A DNA stretch of 64,000 bases from Aureimonas ureilytica (lineage in GTDB: Bacteria > Pseudomonadota > Alphaproteobacteria > Rhizobiales > Rhizobiaceae), in assembly GCF_001475935.1 (NCBI RefSeq), contig NZ_LDQA01000045.1, forward strand, positions 62,001 through 126,000, in the 5' to 3' direction. Below, piece after piece: positions 47,532-62,284 of the stretch (position 1 is the first letter of the stretch; each line of letters begins with the position of its first letter). Below the pieces are notes generated by a model that was not told the DNA's origin, made no database searches, and saw nothing but the letters and a program-made list of their open reading frames with translations. A program made the translations under genes and the position numbers.

Positions 47532-48557
47532 ATGGCGCTGCTGGGCACCGCCCCCCGCTTCTGGTGGCGTGAGCCTGGCCTTGCCTCCCGCGCGCTGGCC
47601 GCGCCGGCGCTCGCCTATGGCTGGGTCGCACAGCGCAATCTGGAGCGCGGCGCGCGGGTGCGCGTGCCGCTGCCGGTGCTCTGCGTCGGCAATTGGACGG
47701 TCGGGGGCGGGGGCAAGACGCCGACCGCGCAGGCGCTGGGCCGTGCCGCGCTCGCGATGGGCCATCGTCCGGGCTTCTTGTCGCGCGGCCATGGGGGCGC
47801 GGCGCGCAGCCCGCTTCTGGTCGATCCCTCGCAGCATTCGGCCGATCTCGTCGGCGACGAGCCTCTGCTTCTGGCCGGAGTCGCGCCGACCGCCATTGCC
47901 CCCGACCGCGCCAAGGGGGCCGAGCTTCTGCGCCAAGCCGGCTGCGATCTGATCATCATGGATGACGGGTTTCAGAGCGCGCGGCTGCATGTCGATGTTG
48001 CGCTTCTCGTGGCCGATGCGCGCCGGGGCCTCGGCAATGGGCGCGTGTTGCCGGCCGGCCCCTTACGCGCGCCGCTGGGGTCGCAGCTGGCCCATGCCGA
48101 TGCCGCGATTCTGATCGGAGTGGGCGCGCCGGGCGAGGCTTTGGCGCAGCAATTGCGAGATGCCGGCCTGCCGCTCTATCGCGCCACGCTTGGCTCCCCC
48201 AATGCCGGCGATTTCGCCGGCCGCCGCGTCCTCGCCTTTGCCGGCATCGCGGACCCGGAAAAGTTCTATGCGTCCTTGAAGGCTGCCGGGGCCGAGATAG
48301 TCGCCACCCGCAGCTTTCCCGACCATCATATGTTCAAGCCGGACGACGCGCGCGAGCTGCTGGCCGAGGCCGACAGTCTCGGCCTCGATCTCGTCACCAC
48401 GGCCAAGGACCGCGCGCGCTTCCAAGGACGGCAGGATGGGCCGATGCGCGGTCTCAGCCGCCTCGCTCGCGTGCTCGATGTCGAGGTTCAGTGGATCGAA
48501 GCAGAGACCGCCGAAGCTCTCTTGCGGCAGGCGTTCGCGCGCTTTTCCGCGCGCTGA
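47532..48557 (+). CDS. lpxK: Tetraacyldisaccharide 4'-kinase
   Basis: A 341-aa inner-membrane kinase that phosphorylates the 4' position of tetraacyldisaccharide-1-phosphate, the sixth step of the lipid A pathway. The P-loop is VGNWTVGGGGKTPTAQ (Lys62), and LIIMDDGFQSARLHVDVALLV contains the catalytic Asp pair. The length is typical. It follows kdtA after one base and ends convergent with the DUF2093 gene, 40 bp away. No T-tract terminator is seen between the two genes. Confidence 0.95.
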   Translation: MALLGTAPRFWWREPGLASRALAAPALAYGWVAQRNLERGARVRVPLPVLCVGNWTVGGGGKTPTAQALGRAALAMGHRPGFLSRGHGGAARSPLLVDPSQHSADLVGDEPLLLAGVAPTAIAPDRAKGAELLRQAGCDLIIMDDGFQSARLHVDVALLVADARRGLGNGRVLPAGPLRAPLGSQLAHADAAILIGVGAPGEALAQQLRDAGLPLYRATLGSPNAGDFAGRRVLAFAGIADPEKFYASLKAAGAEIVATRSFPDHHMFKPDDARELLAEADSLGLDLVTTAKDRARFQGRQDGPMRGLSRLARVLDVEVQWIEAETAEALLRQAFARFSAR

Positions 48558-48597
48558 GCCGTCAGAGCTTGTCAGAGCACCCGCGCTTGGCGAAGTG

Positions 48598-48819
48598 TCA
48601 GCGCTTGCGCGCGGGCGCCAGTTCCAACTCGCGCCGAAGCGAGGCTTCGGCGTCGCGATAGGGCTCCTGCCGCTCCACGTTCCAGTAGCGCAGGAGGTCG
48701 AGCGCGATGGGCTCGCCCGTCACGGCGCAGCGCACATAGGCGCCGGGGCGGATCACCTCGAAATCGCCATCGCCATACTGCAGCTTGGCCTCGCCGCCGC
48801 TATCCATCCGGTTCATCAT
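48598..48819 (-). CDS. DUF2093 small protein
   Basis: A 73-aa protein of DUF2093: AKLQYGDGDFEVIRPGAYVRCAVTG followed by LRYWNVERQEPY. It has no membrane segment or signal. Function is unknown; the family is nearly confined to Hyphomicrobiales and relatives. The double ATG at 48814-48819 follows a weak AAGAGAAA site. Confidence 0.9.
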   Translation of the reverse strand: MMNRMDSGGEAKLQYGDGDFEVIRPGAYVRCAVTGEPIALDLLRYWNVERQEPYRDAEASLRRELELAPARKR

Positions 48820-48894
48820 CCGTTTTCTCTTGTATTGGGCCGGTCGCCGCGCGCCGGTGTCATGCGTCTCTGTTCGGCTTGACGGGGGAACTTG

Positions 48895-50847
48895 TCAACG
48901 CCGGCCGAACAGGCGCTCGATATCCACGAGCTTCAGTTCGATGAAGGTCGGCCGCCCATGGTTGCACTGGCCCGAGCCAGGGGTCCGTTCCATCTGGCGC
49001 AGCAGCGCGTTCATCTCGGCCGGCTGAAGCCGTCGCCCCGAGCGCACCGAGCCATGGCAGGCCATGGTCGCGGCCACATGGTCGATCCGCGCCTTGAGGC
49101 CCACTTGCCCGCCTTCGAACAGCTCGTCCGCGAGATCGCGCACCAGCGCCTTGGCGTCCACTTCGCCCAGAATAGCCGGCGTCCCGCGCACCATGATCGC
49201 GCCGGGGCCGAAGCGTTCGATCACGAGGCCGAAGCGCGATAGCGTCTCCGCTTCCTCAGCCAGCCGCTCGGCCTCGCTTTCCGAGCAGTCCACGACATCG
49301 GGGATGAGAAGCATCTGCGCGGGGATGGCATCGGCATGAAGCGCCTCTTTCAGCGCCTCATAGACCAGCCGCTCATGCGCGGCGTGCTGATCAACGATCA
49401 CCAGACTGTCGCTCGTCTCGGCGACGATGAAGGCCTTGTCGATCTGCGCTCGCGCCGCGCCGAGCGGAAACTCCGCGCTGGCGGGCGCGGGGGCTTGCTC
49501 GCTTTCACGCACCGGGCGGGCTTGCGGCTCGAAGCCGCTCATGCGCGGTGCGGGCTCGCGCGGACCGGGGGGCGTTTCCAGCGGTCGGAAGAAGCTGGTC
49601 TCGGCGTCGAACGGCGTCTCTCCCCGCTCGCGAAAGCCACTCGCGCGCCGGCCGAGTACGGCGGAGGCGGCTCGCGCGCCGATACCGGAGGGCATGGCGG
49701 GTGCGGGTCGGGTGGTGGAAGGAGCTCGCGGGCTCGCCGCGCCCGGTCTCGCCGCGTGGAGATCCGCCGTGTGAGATTCGCGGGCGGGCGCTTCCGCCAT
49801 GCCGCCGCCCATGCCGCCGGGGCGAAAGCGCGCCATCAGCCCGTCCGCGCCTTCGGTCGAAGCGCGCAGGCTCATGCCACCGAGCGCCTGCCGGATCGCG
49901 CCGACGATGAGGCCGCGCACCAGAGCGGGGTCGCGAAAGCGCACATCGGCCTTGGCGGGATGCACGTTCACATCGACATCGCGCGGGTCCACATCGAAGA
50001 AGAGCACGCAGACCGGATAGCGGTCGCGCGGCACGAAATCGACATAGGCCCCGCGAATGGCCGAAAGAATCATCTTGTCGCGCACCGGCCGCCCGTTCAC
50101 ATAGGCATATTGATGCTGCGCATTGCCGCGATGATAGGTCGGCAGGCCCGCCCATCCGGTGAGCCGCACGCCTTCGCGCAGGGCATCCAGCTCCACCGCG
50201 TTGTCGATGAACTCCGCACCGACGATCTGCGCGATGCGCGCCTCCGGGCTGCCGGCTGCCAGCACGGTCTCGGTTCGGTCCTCGCCGGCGAGTTCGAAGC
50301 GCACGGCGGGAAAGGCGATGGCGATGCGCTTGACCGTCTCGGTGATGGCCGCGCTTTCCGCGCGGTCGCTTTTCAGGAATTTCAGTCGGGCGGGCACGCA
50401 GTGGAAGAGATCGCGCACCTCCACCATCGTGCCGGCCGAGAGCGGCGCCGGGCGCGGCCCGTCCTGCACGCCGTTGTCGACGCGAATCTCATGCGCCCCG
50501 TCCGTACCGCGCGCGCGGGACCGTAAGGTCAGCCGCGCCACCGAGCCGATCGAGGGCAGGGCTTCACCGCGAAAGCCGAGCGTGTCGATCGCCTCCAACC
50601 CACCGGACATTTTGGACGTGCAATGGCGGCGGATGGCAAGCGGCAGTTCGCTCACGGGAATGCCGCAGCCATCGTCGCTGATGCGCAGCAGGCTCTTGCC
50701 CCCGCCCGCCGTGACGATCTCGACGCGGCGCGAGCCGGCGTCGAGCGCGTTTTCCAGAAGTTCCTTCACCACGCTTGCCGGCCGCTCGACCACTTCGCCA
50801 GCGGCGATCTGGTCGATCAGGTTTTCGGGCAAAAGCTGAATGGGCAT
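48895..50847 (-). CDS. mutL: DNA mismatch repair protein MutL
   Basis: A 650-aa MutL, the mismatch repair ATPase that couples MutS to strand incision. The GHKL ATPase motifs are clear: [24 protein letters not shown] and [18 protein letters not shown] long disordered linker (about 330-455) follows. The C-terminal endonuclease motif [12 protein letters not shown] starts at Asp486, and late motifs ACHGSVRSG and CNHGRPT are kept, so this MutL is predicted to nick DNA itself, as expected in species without MutH. The linker is rich in Ala, Pro and Arg. Confidence 0.96.
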   Translation of the reverse strand: MPIQLLPENLIDQIAAGEVVERPASVVKELLENALDAGSRRVEIVTAGGGKSLLRISDDGCGIPVSELPLAIRRHCTSKMSGGLEAIDTLGFRGEALPSIGSVARLTLRSRARGTDGAHEIRVDNGVQDGPRPAPLSAGTMVEVRDLFHCVPARLKFLKSDRAESAAITETVKRIAIAFPAVRFELAGEDRTETVLAAGSPEARIAQIVGAEFIDNAVELDALREGVRLTGWAGLPTYHRGNAQHQYAYVNGRPVRDKMILSAIRGAYVDFVPRDRYPVCVLFFDVDPRDVDVNVHPAKADVRFRDPALVRGLIVGAIRQALGGMSLRASTEGADGLMARFRPGGMGGGMAEAPARESHTADLHAARPGAASPRAPSTTRPAPAMPSGIGARAASAVLGRRASGFRERGETPFDAETSFFRPLETPPGPREPAPRMSGFEPQARPVRESEQAPAPASAEFPLGAARAQIDKAFIVAETSDSLVIVDQHAAHERLVYEALKEALHADAIPAQMLLIPDVVDCSESEAERLAEEAETLSRFGLVIERFGPGAIMVRGTPAILGEVDAKALVRDLADELFEGGQVGLKARIDHVAATMACHGSVRSGRRLQPAEMNALLRQMERTPGSGQCNHGRPTFIELKLVDIERLFGRR

Positions 50848-50973
50848 GAAGGGGTATCCGACGCGGCGACCCCCTGGATTTAGGGTCTCGCACGGGATGG
50901 CGCAAAGGGGGCAGGCCGCCTATCCCCTGCTTCCCCTTGCGGTGTCGTTCGTCGAGGTCGTGGACGCGCCGAC

Positions 50974-52995
50974 TTATCCCTCGCGCAGAATGGCGACGGA
51001 GCGTGCGCCAAGCGTCAAAACCTGCCCGATGTCGAAGGGGCGTGGCTCGGCCTCGGGGCGGTCCGATAGAAGCTCCAGCCAGACGCTGCGCCCGGATGCC
51101 GGCTCGGGCACGTGGATGTCGAGGGGCTGCCAGCCGCGATTGAAATAAACGAGCGCCGCCTCGCTCCCGCCCGCCAGCCGCAGGCCGAGCAGCGCGCGGT
51201 TCCCGTCCGCCCAGTCTTCCGGCCGCATCTCGCCGCCATCGGCGCGCAGCCATACGACGTCCATCTCGCCCTCGACCGTCTCGCCCGTCAGAAAGCGATC
51301 GAGCGAAAGGGATGGCAGGGCGCGGCGCAGGCGCTGGAGCCGCGCGGTGAAGGCGATCAACTCGTCGTCGGCCGCCGGCCAGTCGATCCAGAAGGTCTCG
51401 TTGTCCTGCGCATAGGCATTGTTGTTGCCCCCTTGCGTGCGGCCCAGCTCGTCACCCGCCACGATCATCGGATTGCCGCGCGCGACGAACAGCGTCGCCA
51501 GAAGCGCGCGCACGTCGCGTCGGCGGCGCTCCAAAATGCCGGGATCGCGCGTCAGCCCTTCCGCGCCATTGTTCCAGGAATGATTGTCGCCATGGCCATC
51601 GCGATTGCCTTCGCCATTGGCGCCATTGTGCTTGGTCTCGTAGCTGACGAGATCGCGCAGCGTGAACCCGTCATGGGCATCGATGAAATTGACGCCGTCG
51701 GACGGCACGCGCGTTTTCGGGTCGAACAGATCGGGCGAGCCCGACAGGCGCGTCGCCAGCGCCGAGACCGTGCCGGCATCGCCGCGCCAGAAGCGCCGGA
51801 TATCGTCCCGGAACCGATCCTGCCATTCCAGAAAGGGCTTGGGAAAGGCGCCGACCTGATAGCCGCCGGGGCCGATGTCCCAGGGCTCGGCGACGTGCAC
51901 GCGATCCTTCAGCACCGCATCTGCAGCGATCATCTGAAGTAGCGGCGCGTCGGGGCGGAAGCCCTCCGGCGTGCGGCCGAGGACGGTGCCGAGATCATAG
52001 CGAAACCCGTCTATGCCGCCGATTTCGACCCAGTTCTTGAGTGCGTCCAGCGCCATTCTGGCGACCGGCTCGCGCCAAAGCGCGAACGTGTTGCCGGTGC
52101 CGGTGTCGTTCACCAGAGCGTCCGGATCATCCGGCGAGGCGGCATAGTAGCTCTTGTTGTCCAGCCCGCGATAGGACAGCGTCGGACCATAGCGGTCGCT
52201 TTCGCCCGAATGGTTCAGCACCACGTCCAGGAGAACGCGGATGCCGCGCGCGTGAAGCGCGTCCACCACGCGGCGCACCTCCGGCCAGCCGCCGGGCACG
52301 AGGCGCGGATCGGGTGCGCCGTGGGGAATGGGGTTGTAGCCCCAGGCATTGGTGAGGCCGAGTGCCGACAGGTGCCGCTCGTCGATTGCGGCGGCCAGCG
52401 GCATGAGTTCCACCGTCTCGACGCCAAGCCGCGTCAGATGGTCGAGCGAGGCGGGCTCGGCCAGCGCCGCCAGCGTGCCACGAAGGCGCTGGGGCAAATC
52501 GGGGCGCATCTGCGAAAAGGCGCGCACGGGCAGTTCATAGGTGAAGCCCGGCTTGGCGAAGGGGAGGGGGCGTGCGTCGCGGCTGAGGTCCTCCACCACT
52601 GCGCGAGGCACGAGCGGAGCGGTATCGATCCGGCGTTCGGGCGGTGCGGCGAGCCAGGGATGGTAGAGGAAGGGGCGGTCGAGCCGCGTTGCATAGGGGT
52701 CGACCAAGAGCTTCGAGGCGTCGAAGCGATGGCCTTCGTGAGGGGCGAACGGCCCATGCGCGCGCAGGCCGTAGAGCGCGCCGGGGGCAAGGTCCGGCAC
52801 GAAGCCGAAATGCACGCCGCCCTCCGTGCGGCCGGGCAAGGGAAGCCGCTGGCTTTCCTGGATGCCGGCCGGGTCGAACAGGCATAGCTCGATCCGATCC
52901 GCATGGGCGGAGAAGACGGCGAAGTGCACGCCGTCCGCCTCGACGCTGGCGCCGAGCCGGATGGGCGCGCCGCGCTCCCTGGTGATGCTGAACAA
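50974..52995 (-). CDS. glgX: Glycogen debranching enzyme GlgX
   Basis: A 673-aa GH13 glycogen debranching enzyme that hydrolyses alpha-1,6 branches of phosphorylase-limited glycogen. The N-terminal CBM48 domain is followed by the catalytic barrel: LLDVVLNHSGESDR, GFRYDLGTVLG (nucleophile Asp), HVAEPWDIGPGGYQVG (acid Glu) and NFIDAHDGFTLRDLVSY. The start appears to be TTG at 52993-52995, with GGAG 9 bases upstream. It is the last gene of the glg block, 30 bases after the UPF0314 gene. Confidence 0.95.
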   Translation of the reverse strand: MFSITRERGAPIRLGASVEADGVHFAVFSAHADRIELCLFDPAGIQESQRLPLPGRTEGGVHFGFVPDLAPGALYGLRAHGPFAPHEGHRFDASKLLVDPYATRLDRPFLYHPWLAAPPERRIDTAPLVPRAVVEDLSRDARPLPFAKPGFTYELPVRAFSQMRPDLPQRLRGTLAALAEPASLDHLTRLGVETVELMPLAAAIDERHLSALGLTNAWGYNPIPHGAPDPRLVPGGWPEVRRVVDALHARGIRVLLDVVLNHSGESDRYGPTLSYRGLDNKSYYAASPDDPDALVNDTGTGNTFALWREPVARMALDALKNWVEIGGIDGFRYDLGTVLGRTPEGFRPDAPLLQMIAADAVLKDRVHVAEPWDIGPGGYQVGAFPKPFLEWQDRFRDDIRRFWRGDAGTVSALATRLSGSPDLFDPKTRVPSDGVNFIDAHDGFTLRDLVSYETKHNGANGEGNRDGHGDNHSWNNGAEGLTRDPGILERRRRDVRALLATLFVARGNPMIVAGDELGRTQGGNNNAYAQDNETFWIDWPAADDELIAFTARLQRLRRALPSLSLDRFLTGETVEGEMDVVWLRADGGEMRPEDWADGNRALLGLRLAGGSEAALVYFNRGWQPLDIHVPEPASGRSVWLELLSDRPEAEPRPFDIGQVLTLGARSVAILREG

Positions 52996-53025
52996 GCCCG
53001 TCGTCTCCCGGTCCCGAAGCGCCGA

Positions 53026-56691
<3,666 letters not shown>

Positions 56692-56695
<4 letters not shown>

Positions 56696-57960
56696 CTGTA
56701 GTTGAGCCGGTCGATCATCGGCTTGGTGACGAGGCACACGCCGCTCGACGTGCGTCGGAAGCGCTGCGCGTCGAGTTCCGGGTCCTCGCCGATCACGAGA
56801 CCATCCGGGATATGAACGCCGCGATCCACCACGGCGCGGGTGATGCGCGCGCCGCGCCCGATATGGCAGCCCGGCAGGATCACCGCTTCGTCCAGCTTGG
56901 AATAGGAGTTCTGACGAACGCCCGTGAACAGGAGCGAGCGATGCAGCGTGCCGCCGGAGATGATGCAGTCGCCCGAAACGAGCGAGGAGATCGCCATGCC
57001 CCGACGTCCGTCCTCGTCATGCACGAACTTGGCGGGCGGCGTCACGTCTGCATAGGTCCAGATCGGCCAGTCGCGGTCGTAGATGTCGAGCTGCGGCACC
57101 ACGTCGGTCAGGTCGATATTGGCCTGCCAATAGGCGTCCACCGTGCCGACGTCGCGCCAGTAAGCGCCGTATTCGGCGGCCGAGCGCACGACGGACGTGT
57201 TGAACGAATGCGCCCAGGCCGTGCCGTGCTTGACGATATGGGGAATGATGTCCTTGCCGAAGTCGCGGCTCGACTTCGGATCGGCCGCGTCACGGCGCAA
57301 CTGGTCGGCGAGGAAGGCCGTGTTGAAGACATAGATGCCCATGGAGGCCAGCGCCGTGTCCGGCCGGCCGGGGATCGACGGCGGATCGGCGGGCTTCTCG
57401 ATGAAGTCGGTGATCTGGCCCTTCTCGTCCACATGCATGACGCCGAAACCGACCGCTTCCATGCGCGGGACTTCGAGACAGCCGACGGTCACGTCGGCCC
57501 CCGTGTCCACATGCTGCTGGAGCATGATCTCGTAGTCCATCTTATAGATGTGGTCGCCCGCCAGAATGATGATGTATTTGGGGGCGTAGGCCTCGATGAT
57601 GTCGATGTTCTGATACACGGCATCGGCCGTGCCGGCATACCATTGGTCTTCCGATACGCGCTGCGAGGCGGGAAGAACGTCGAAGCTCTCGTTGCGGCCG
57701 GGGCGCAGGAAGTTCCAGCCCCGATGCAGGTGGCGGATCAGCGAATGGGCCTTGTATTGCGTCGCGACGCCGATTCGGCGGATGCCCGAATTGACCGCGT
57801 TCGACAGGGCGAAGTCGATGATGCGCGACTTGCCGCCGAAATAGACGGCGGGCTTGGCCCGGTCGTCGGTCAGTTCCATCAGACGCGAACCGCGACCACC
57901 GGCTAGAACATAAGCCATGGTGTCGCGCGCAATCGGTGCCAGTCGCCGGCTATCGGCCAT
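56692..57960 (-). CDS. glgC: Glucose-1-phosphate adenylyltransferase
   Basis: A 422-aa ADP-glucose pyrophosphorylase, the committed step of glycogen synthesis. The N-terminal [26 protein letters not shown] and [16 protein letters not shown] block ([12 protein letters not shown]) are characteristic, followed by [15 protein letters not shown] and the C-terminal beta-helix. The ATG at 57958-57960 follows a 186-bp gap. It is the first gene of the coupled glgC-glgA-pgm-UPF0314 series. Confidence 0.97.
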
Positions 57961-58146
57961 CCCGTTTCTCCCCCCAGAGATCGCTGCTCGACCGGCTTGG
58001 CCCGCGATCCCCCCTAGTGTCTTGATGCGTTTCTATCTCGTCAAGATAGCGTGAGCGGGCAGACCTTCCAGCGAGGGGAAGGCCATGCCCACACGTTTTT
58101 TCGCCGCGAACTAGTCGCGGCGAAAGAATTTTGGGCCAAGGGGGAA
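57961..58146. other. Gap between glgP and glgC with hairpin
   Basis: No gene is visible in these 186 bp. A perfect 10-bp hairpin TTTCGCCGCG / CGCGGCGAAA with ACTAGT in its loop lies at 58099-58125, just after glgP. It has no T tract on the minus strand, so it could be an attenuating or RNA-stabilising hairpin rather than a full terminator. An inverted repeat CTATCT / AGATAG (58033-58049) with a TTGACG hexamer in its centre on the minus strand may be part of a promoter for glgC; the matching -10 box is weak. In several rhizobia the branching-enzyme gene glgB sits here. Confidence 0.6.
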
Positions 58147-60630
58147 TTACCGGCCCTTGGGGCCGGCGTGCCAAATGTCGTGCGCGTATTCGTCGATCGA
58201 GCGGTCGGAGGAGAACCAGCTCATCCGGGCCGTGTTGCGCACTGCAATCGCGTCCCACTTCGCGCGGTCCTTCCAGAGCACGTCGAGCTGGCGCTGCGTG
58301 TCCCAATAGGCGCGGAAGTCGGCGGCGATCATCCACCAGTCGCGGTCGCGGATCGAGTTCATGAGATTGGCGTAACGGTTCGGATCGTCCTGGCTGAAGA
58401 CGCCCGCCGAGATCGAGTCGATCGCCGAGCGCAGCATGGGCTGCTGATCGATGACACCCTGTCCGCGATGGCCCTCGGCGCGCTTGCGCGCGACCTCGTC
58501 GGCCTTCAGCCCGAAGATGAAGATGTTCTCTTCGCCCAGGTGCTCCAGCATCTCGACATTGGCGCCGTCGAGCGTGCCGATCGTCAGCGCACCGTTGAGG
58601 GCGAACTTCATGTTGCCCGTGCCGGAAGCTTCAAGGCCGGCGGTCGAGATCTGCTCCGACACATCGGCGGCCGGCATGATGATCTCGGCGAGGCTGACAT
58701 TGTAGTTCGGAATGAACACGACCTTGAGGAGGCCGCGCACCGTCGGGTCGGAGTTGATCACCCGCGCCACGTCGCCGGCGAGATGGATGATCTCCTTCGC
58801 CTGGACATAGGAGGGAGCCGCCTTGCCGGCGAAGACCTTGACGCGCGGCGTCCAGTCGAGATGGGGCAGGGAGCGGATCTGCTCATAGAGCGCGACCGTC
58901 TCCAGAATGTTCAGGAGCTGACGCTTGTACTCGTGGATGCGCTTGACCTGAATATCGAAGATCGCATTCGGGTCGAGATGGATCGCGAGGCGCTCTTCCA
59001 CGAGATGAGCGAGGCGCTGCTTGTTCTGCCGCTTGATGGCGACGAACTTCTCACGGAAGCCCGCGTCCTCGGCATGAGGGTCGAGCTTGGCGAGCTGGGT
59101 GATGTCGTCCTTGAAGCCGGGGCCGATCGCCTCTTCGATCAGCTGGGTCAGGCCGGGATTGGCCTGGAACAGCCAGCGGCGCGGCGTCACGCCGTTGGTC
59201 TTGTTCTCGATGCGCGTCGGGAAGACCTTGTGCAGGTCGTGGAACACGGTTTCCTTCATCAGCTCGGTGTGCAGCGCCGACACGCCGTTGACGGCATGGC
59301 TGCCCACGAAGGCGAGCTGGCCCATGCGCACGCGCCGACCGTTGTTCTCGTCGATCAGGGAGATCGCCGAGATGGTGCCGTCGTCGAGCTGCTTGCCAGC
59401 GGTCGCCTCGCGCAGAACCTCGGCGTTGATCTGGTAGATGATCTGCATCTGGCGCGGGAGCAGGCGCTCGAACAGATGGATCGGCCAGGTTTCGAGGGCT
59501 TCCGGCAGAAGCGTATGGTTGGTGTAGGAGAAGGTGTCGCGCGTGACCTTCCAGGCGGCGTCCCACTCCATCCCGTGCACGTCCACGAGAAGACGCATCA
59601 GCTCGGCGACCGAGACCGCCGGATGCGTGTCGTTCAGCTGGATCGCGACCTTGTCGGCCAGATTCGTCAAGTCGTCATGCTGCGCCAGATGGCGGCGGAT
59701 GATGTCCTGCAGCGAGGCGGAGGAGAAGAAATACTCCTGCCGCAGGCGCAGTTCCTGGCCGGCCTGATGCGAGTCGGCAGGGTAGAGGACGCGGGTGATC
59801 GCCTCCGCCTTGTTGGATTCCAGAAGCGCGCCGATATGGTCGCCCGCGTTGAAGGCGTCGAGCAGGATCGGATCGAGCGACTGCGCGCTCCACAGACGCA
59901 GCGTGTTGACGTGCTGGCCGCGCCAGCCGACGACCGGCGTATCGTAGGCGACGGCGAGCACGCGCTCGCCCGGGCGCCAGACGGAGCGCAGCTTGCCGTT
60001 TTCCTCGATGGCCGAGACCTTGCCGCCGAAGCCGATCTCGTAGGAGCTTTCGCGGCGCTCGAACTCCCAGGGATTGCCGTGCTTCAGCCAGGTTTCGGGC
60101 AGCTCGACCTGCGCGCCATCGACCACTTCCTGACGGAAGAAGCCATGGACATAGCGGATGCCGTAGCCAAAGCCCGGAACGCCGGTCGTGGCCATGGATT
60201 CCATGAAGCAGGCGGCGAGGCGGCCGAGACCGCCATTGCCGAGCGCCGCATCCGGCTCCAGAAGCTCCACGAGGTTGAGATCGACATCATAGCGGGCCAG
60301 CGCCTCGCGCACGGTCTCGGTCAGACCGAGATTGCTGATCGCATCGCGCAGGAGGCGGCCGATCAGAAATTCCATCGAAAGATAGCAGACGCGCTTGTCC
60401 TGCCGCTCGTAGGTCTTGATGGTCGATTCGAACCAATTGTCGATGATGCGGTCGCGCACGACGAGGGTCGTGGCTTCCAGCCAGTCGTGAATGCGCGCGG
60501 CCTTCACGGTCTTGCCGATCGAGTAGGTGAGCTTCTCCACGATCTCGGTGGCGATCGTGTCCGCGTCGTTGAGGCGGGGCTCGGGTTTCTCCACGGTGGT
60601 GGAGCGGGCGAGGCTGCTGGCAGACGTCAT
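58147..60630 (-). CDS. glgP: Glycogen/starch/alpha-glucan phosphorylase
   Basis: An 827-aa phosphorylase that releases glucose-1-phosphate from glycogen. The N-terminal VCYLSMEFLIGRLL and EPDAALGNGGLGRLAACFMES are typical; the pyridoxal-phosphate lysine is near residue 675 in EASGTGNMKFALNG. The start at 60630 is 4 bases after the pgi stop, with GGAG inside the end of pgi, so pgi and glgP are probably co-transcribed. Confidence 0.97.
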   Translation of the reverse strand: MTSASSLARSTTVEKPEPRLNDADTIATEIVEKLTYSIGKTVKAARIHDWLEATTLVVRDRIIDNWFESTIKTYERQDKRVCYLSMEFLIGRLLRDAISNLGLTETVREALARYDVDLNLVELLEPDAALGNGGLGRLAACFMESMATTGVPGFGYGIRYVHGFFRQEVVDGAQVELPETWLKHGNPWEFERRESSYEIGFGGKVSAIEENGKLRSVWRPGERVLAVAYDTPVVGWRGQHVNTLRLWSAQSLDPILLDAFNAGDHIGALLESNKAEAITRVLYPADSHQAGQELRLRQEYFFSSASLQDIIRRHLAQHDDLTNLADKVAIQLNDTHPAVSVAELMRLLVDVHGMEWDAAWKVTRDTFSYTNHTLLPEALETWPIHLFERLLPRQMQIIYQINAEVLREATAGKQLDDGTISAISLIDENNGRRVRMGQLAFVGSHAVNGVSALHTELMKETVFHDLHKVFPTRIENKTNGVTPRRWLFQANPGLTQLIEEAIGPGFKDDITQLAKLDPHAEDAGFREKFVAIKRQNKQRLAHLVEERLAIHLDPNAIFDIQVKRIHEYKRQLLNILETVALYEQIRSLPHLDWTPRVKVFAGKAAPSYVQAKEIIHLAGDVARVINSDPTVRGLLKVVFIPNYNVSLAEIIMPAADVSEQISTAGLEASGTGNMKFALNGALTIGTLDGANVEMLEHLGEENIFIFGLKADEVARKRAEGHRGQGVIDQQPMLRSAIDSISAGVFSQDDPNRYANLMNSIRDRDWWMIAADFRAYWDTQRQLDVLWKDRAKWDAIAVRNTARMSWFSSDRSIDEYAHDIWHAGPKGR

Positions 60631-60634
60631 CAGT

Positions 60635-62284
60635 TCAGCTCCGGAGTTCGGCGATCGCGGCCACGAGGCCGGCGGTGGAGGAATCGCGCGATTGAGGGGA
60701 CTGGGTGCCCTGGATCACGGGAAGGAGGCCGGTGGCCAGTTCCTTGCCGAGTTCCACGCCCCATTGGTCGAAAGCGTTGATCCCGAAAAGCTGCGCCTCG
60801 ACGAAGACCCGGTGCTCGTAGAGCGCCACGAGGCGGCCGAAGGCGAAAGGCGTCAGCTTGTCGTAGAGAAGGGTGATGGACGGGCGGTCGCCCGAGAATT
60901 CGCGATGCGGCGCGATCTGCTCGGCCTCTTCCGGTGAACGGCCGGCTTTCAGCAACTGCTCGCGCGCTTCCTCCAGCGTGCGGCCCTTCATCAGGGCTTC
61001 GGACTGCGCGAGGCAATTGGCGAGAAGCAGATCCTGATGGATGCGCAGCTCCGGGGCGCTCTCATGCGGATTGGCGCCGACGATGAATTCGACCGGCACG
61101 ATGTCCGTGCCCTGATGCAGCAGCTGGAAGAAGGCGTGCTGGCCGTTGGTGCCGGGCTCGCCCCAGACGACGGGGCCGGTCGCGGTCGGCGTCTTCAAGC
61201 CGTCAAGACCGACATGCTTGCCGTTGGATTCCATGTCCAACTGCTGGAGATAGGCGGGCAGGCGGGCGAGGCGCTGGTCGTATGGGATGATGGCGCGGGA
61301 CGGATGGTTCTGCGCCACACGGTGCCACCAACCGGCCAAGCCGAGCAGGATCGGCAGATTCTCGCGCGCCGGGGCCGACTTGAAATGCCGGTCGAGATCG
61401 CGCGCGCCGTCGAGAAAGGCGCGGAAATTCTGCGGGCCGATGGCGATCATCAAGGGGAGGCCGATCGCGGACCAGACGGAATACCGACCGCCCACCCAGT
61501 CCCAGAAGCCGAAGGTGCGGTCTTCGCCGATGCCGAAGGCCGAGACCTTATCGAGCGCGGTCGAGACGGCGCAGAAATGCGCGCCGACCGCCGCCTCGCC
61601 CAACGCCCCCGCGATGAAGCGCCGCGCCGTCTGCGCGTTGGTCATGGTCTCGATCGTGGTGAAGGTCTTGGACGCCACGATGAAGAGCGTCGTCGCGGGA
61701 TCGACGAGCTTCAGCGTGTCCGCCATATGCGCGCCGTCGATATTGGACACGAAATGCGTGCGCGGCCCATCGTGATAGGGGCTCAGCGCGATCGCCGCCA
61801 TGACCGGGCCGAGATCGGAGCCGCCAATGCCGATATTGACGATATCGGTGATCCGCGCACCCGTCGCGCCGGCGATCGATCCGTCGCGGATGCCGCTCGC
61901 AAAGCGCGACATGGCTTGGAGCACGCTCTCGACGGCCTCGCCCACCGGCTCGCCATCGGCCTTGAACCCGTCTTCGGCATGGGCACGCAGCGCGACATGC
62001 AGCACCGAGCGGTTCTCGGTCGTGTTGATGCGCGCGCCATCGAACATGGCATCACGCCGCGCCTCGACGCCGACCGTCCTGGCATAGGCCAGAAGCGCGG
62101 AAAGATCGTCCTGTGATAGAGCGCATTTCGACAGGTCGAGCAGAAGATCGTCGTGTCGGAAGGAGAGATGGGCGAAACGATCGGGATCGGCGGCAAAGAG
62201 CGCCCGGATGCCGGTTTTCAGGGCTTGCGCGCCCCGCGCCTGAAGCTGGTCGAGAGTGATGTCGGCATTGGGCTGGCTGGTCAC
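60635..62284 (-). CDS. pgi: Glucose-6-phosphate isomerase
   Basis: A 549-aa enzyme interconverting glucose-6-phosphate and fructose-6-phosphate. Key blocks are [41 protein letters not shown] and the C-terminal [15 protein letters not shown]. The likely start is GTG at 62282-62284 (reading [14 protein letters not shown]), because it gives family length; longer frames upstream have no likeness. The ribosome site is weak. It is the first gene of pgi-glgP. An inverted repeat lies about 130 bases upstream. Confidence 0.95.
   Translation of the reverse strand: MTSQPNADITLDQLQARGAQALKTGIRALFAADPDRFAHLSFRHDDLLLDLSKCALSQDDLSALLAYARTVGVEARRDAMFDGARINTTENRSVLHVALRAHAEDGFKADGEPVGEAVESVLQAMSRFASGIRDGSIAGATGARITDIVNIGIGGSDLGPVMAAIALSPYHDGPRTHFVSNIDGAHMADTLKLVDPATTLFIVASKTFTTIETMTNAQTARRFIAGALGEAAVGAHFCAVSTALDKVSAFGIGEDRTFGFWDWVGGRYSVWSAIGLPLMIAIGPQNFRAFLDGARDLDRHFKSAPARENLPILLGLAGWWHRVAQNHPSRAIIPYDQRLARLPAYLQQLDMESNGKHVGLDGLKTPTATGPVVWGEPGTNGQHAFFQLLHQGTDIVPVEFIVGANPHESAPELRIHQDLLLANCLAQSEALMKGRTLEEAREQLLKAGRSPEEAEQIAPHREFSGDRPSITLLYDKLTPFAFGRLVALYEHRVFVEAQLFGINAFDQWGVELGKELATGLLPVIQGTQSPQSRDSSTAGLVAAIAELRS

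Noticed and set aside
58051..60780. A 909-codon frame antisense to glgP
   Set aside because: It is fully covered by the conserved phosphorylase on the minus strand and shows no family motif or ribosome site.
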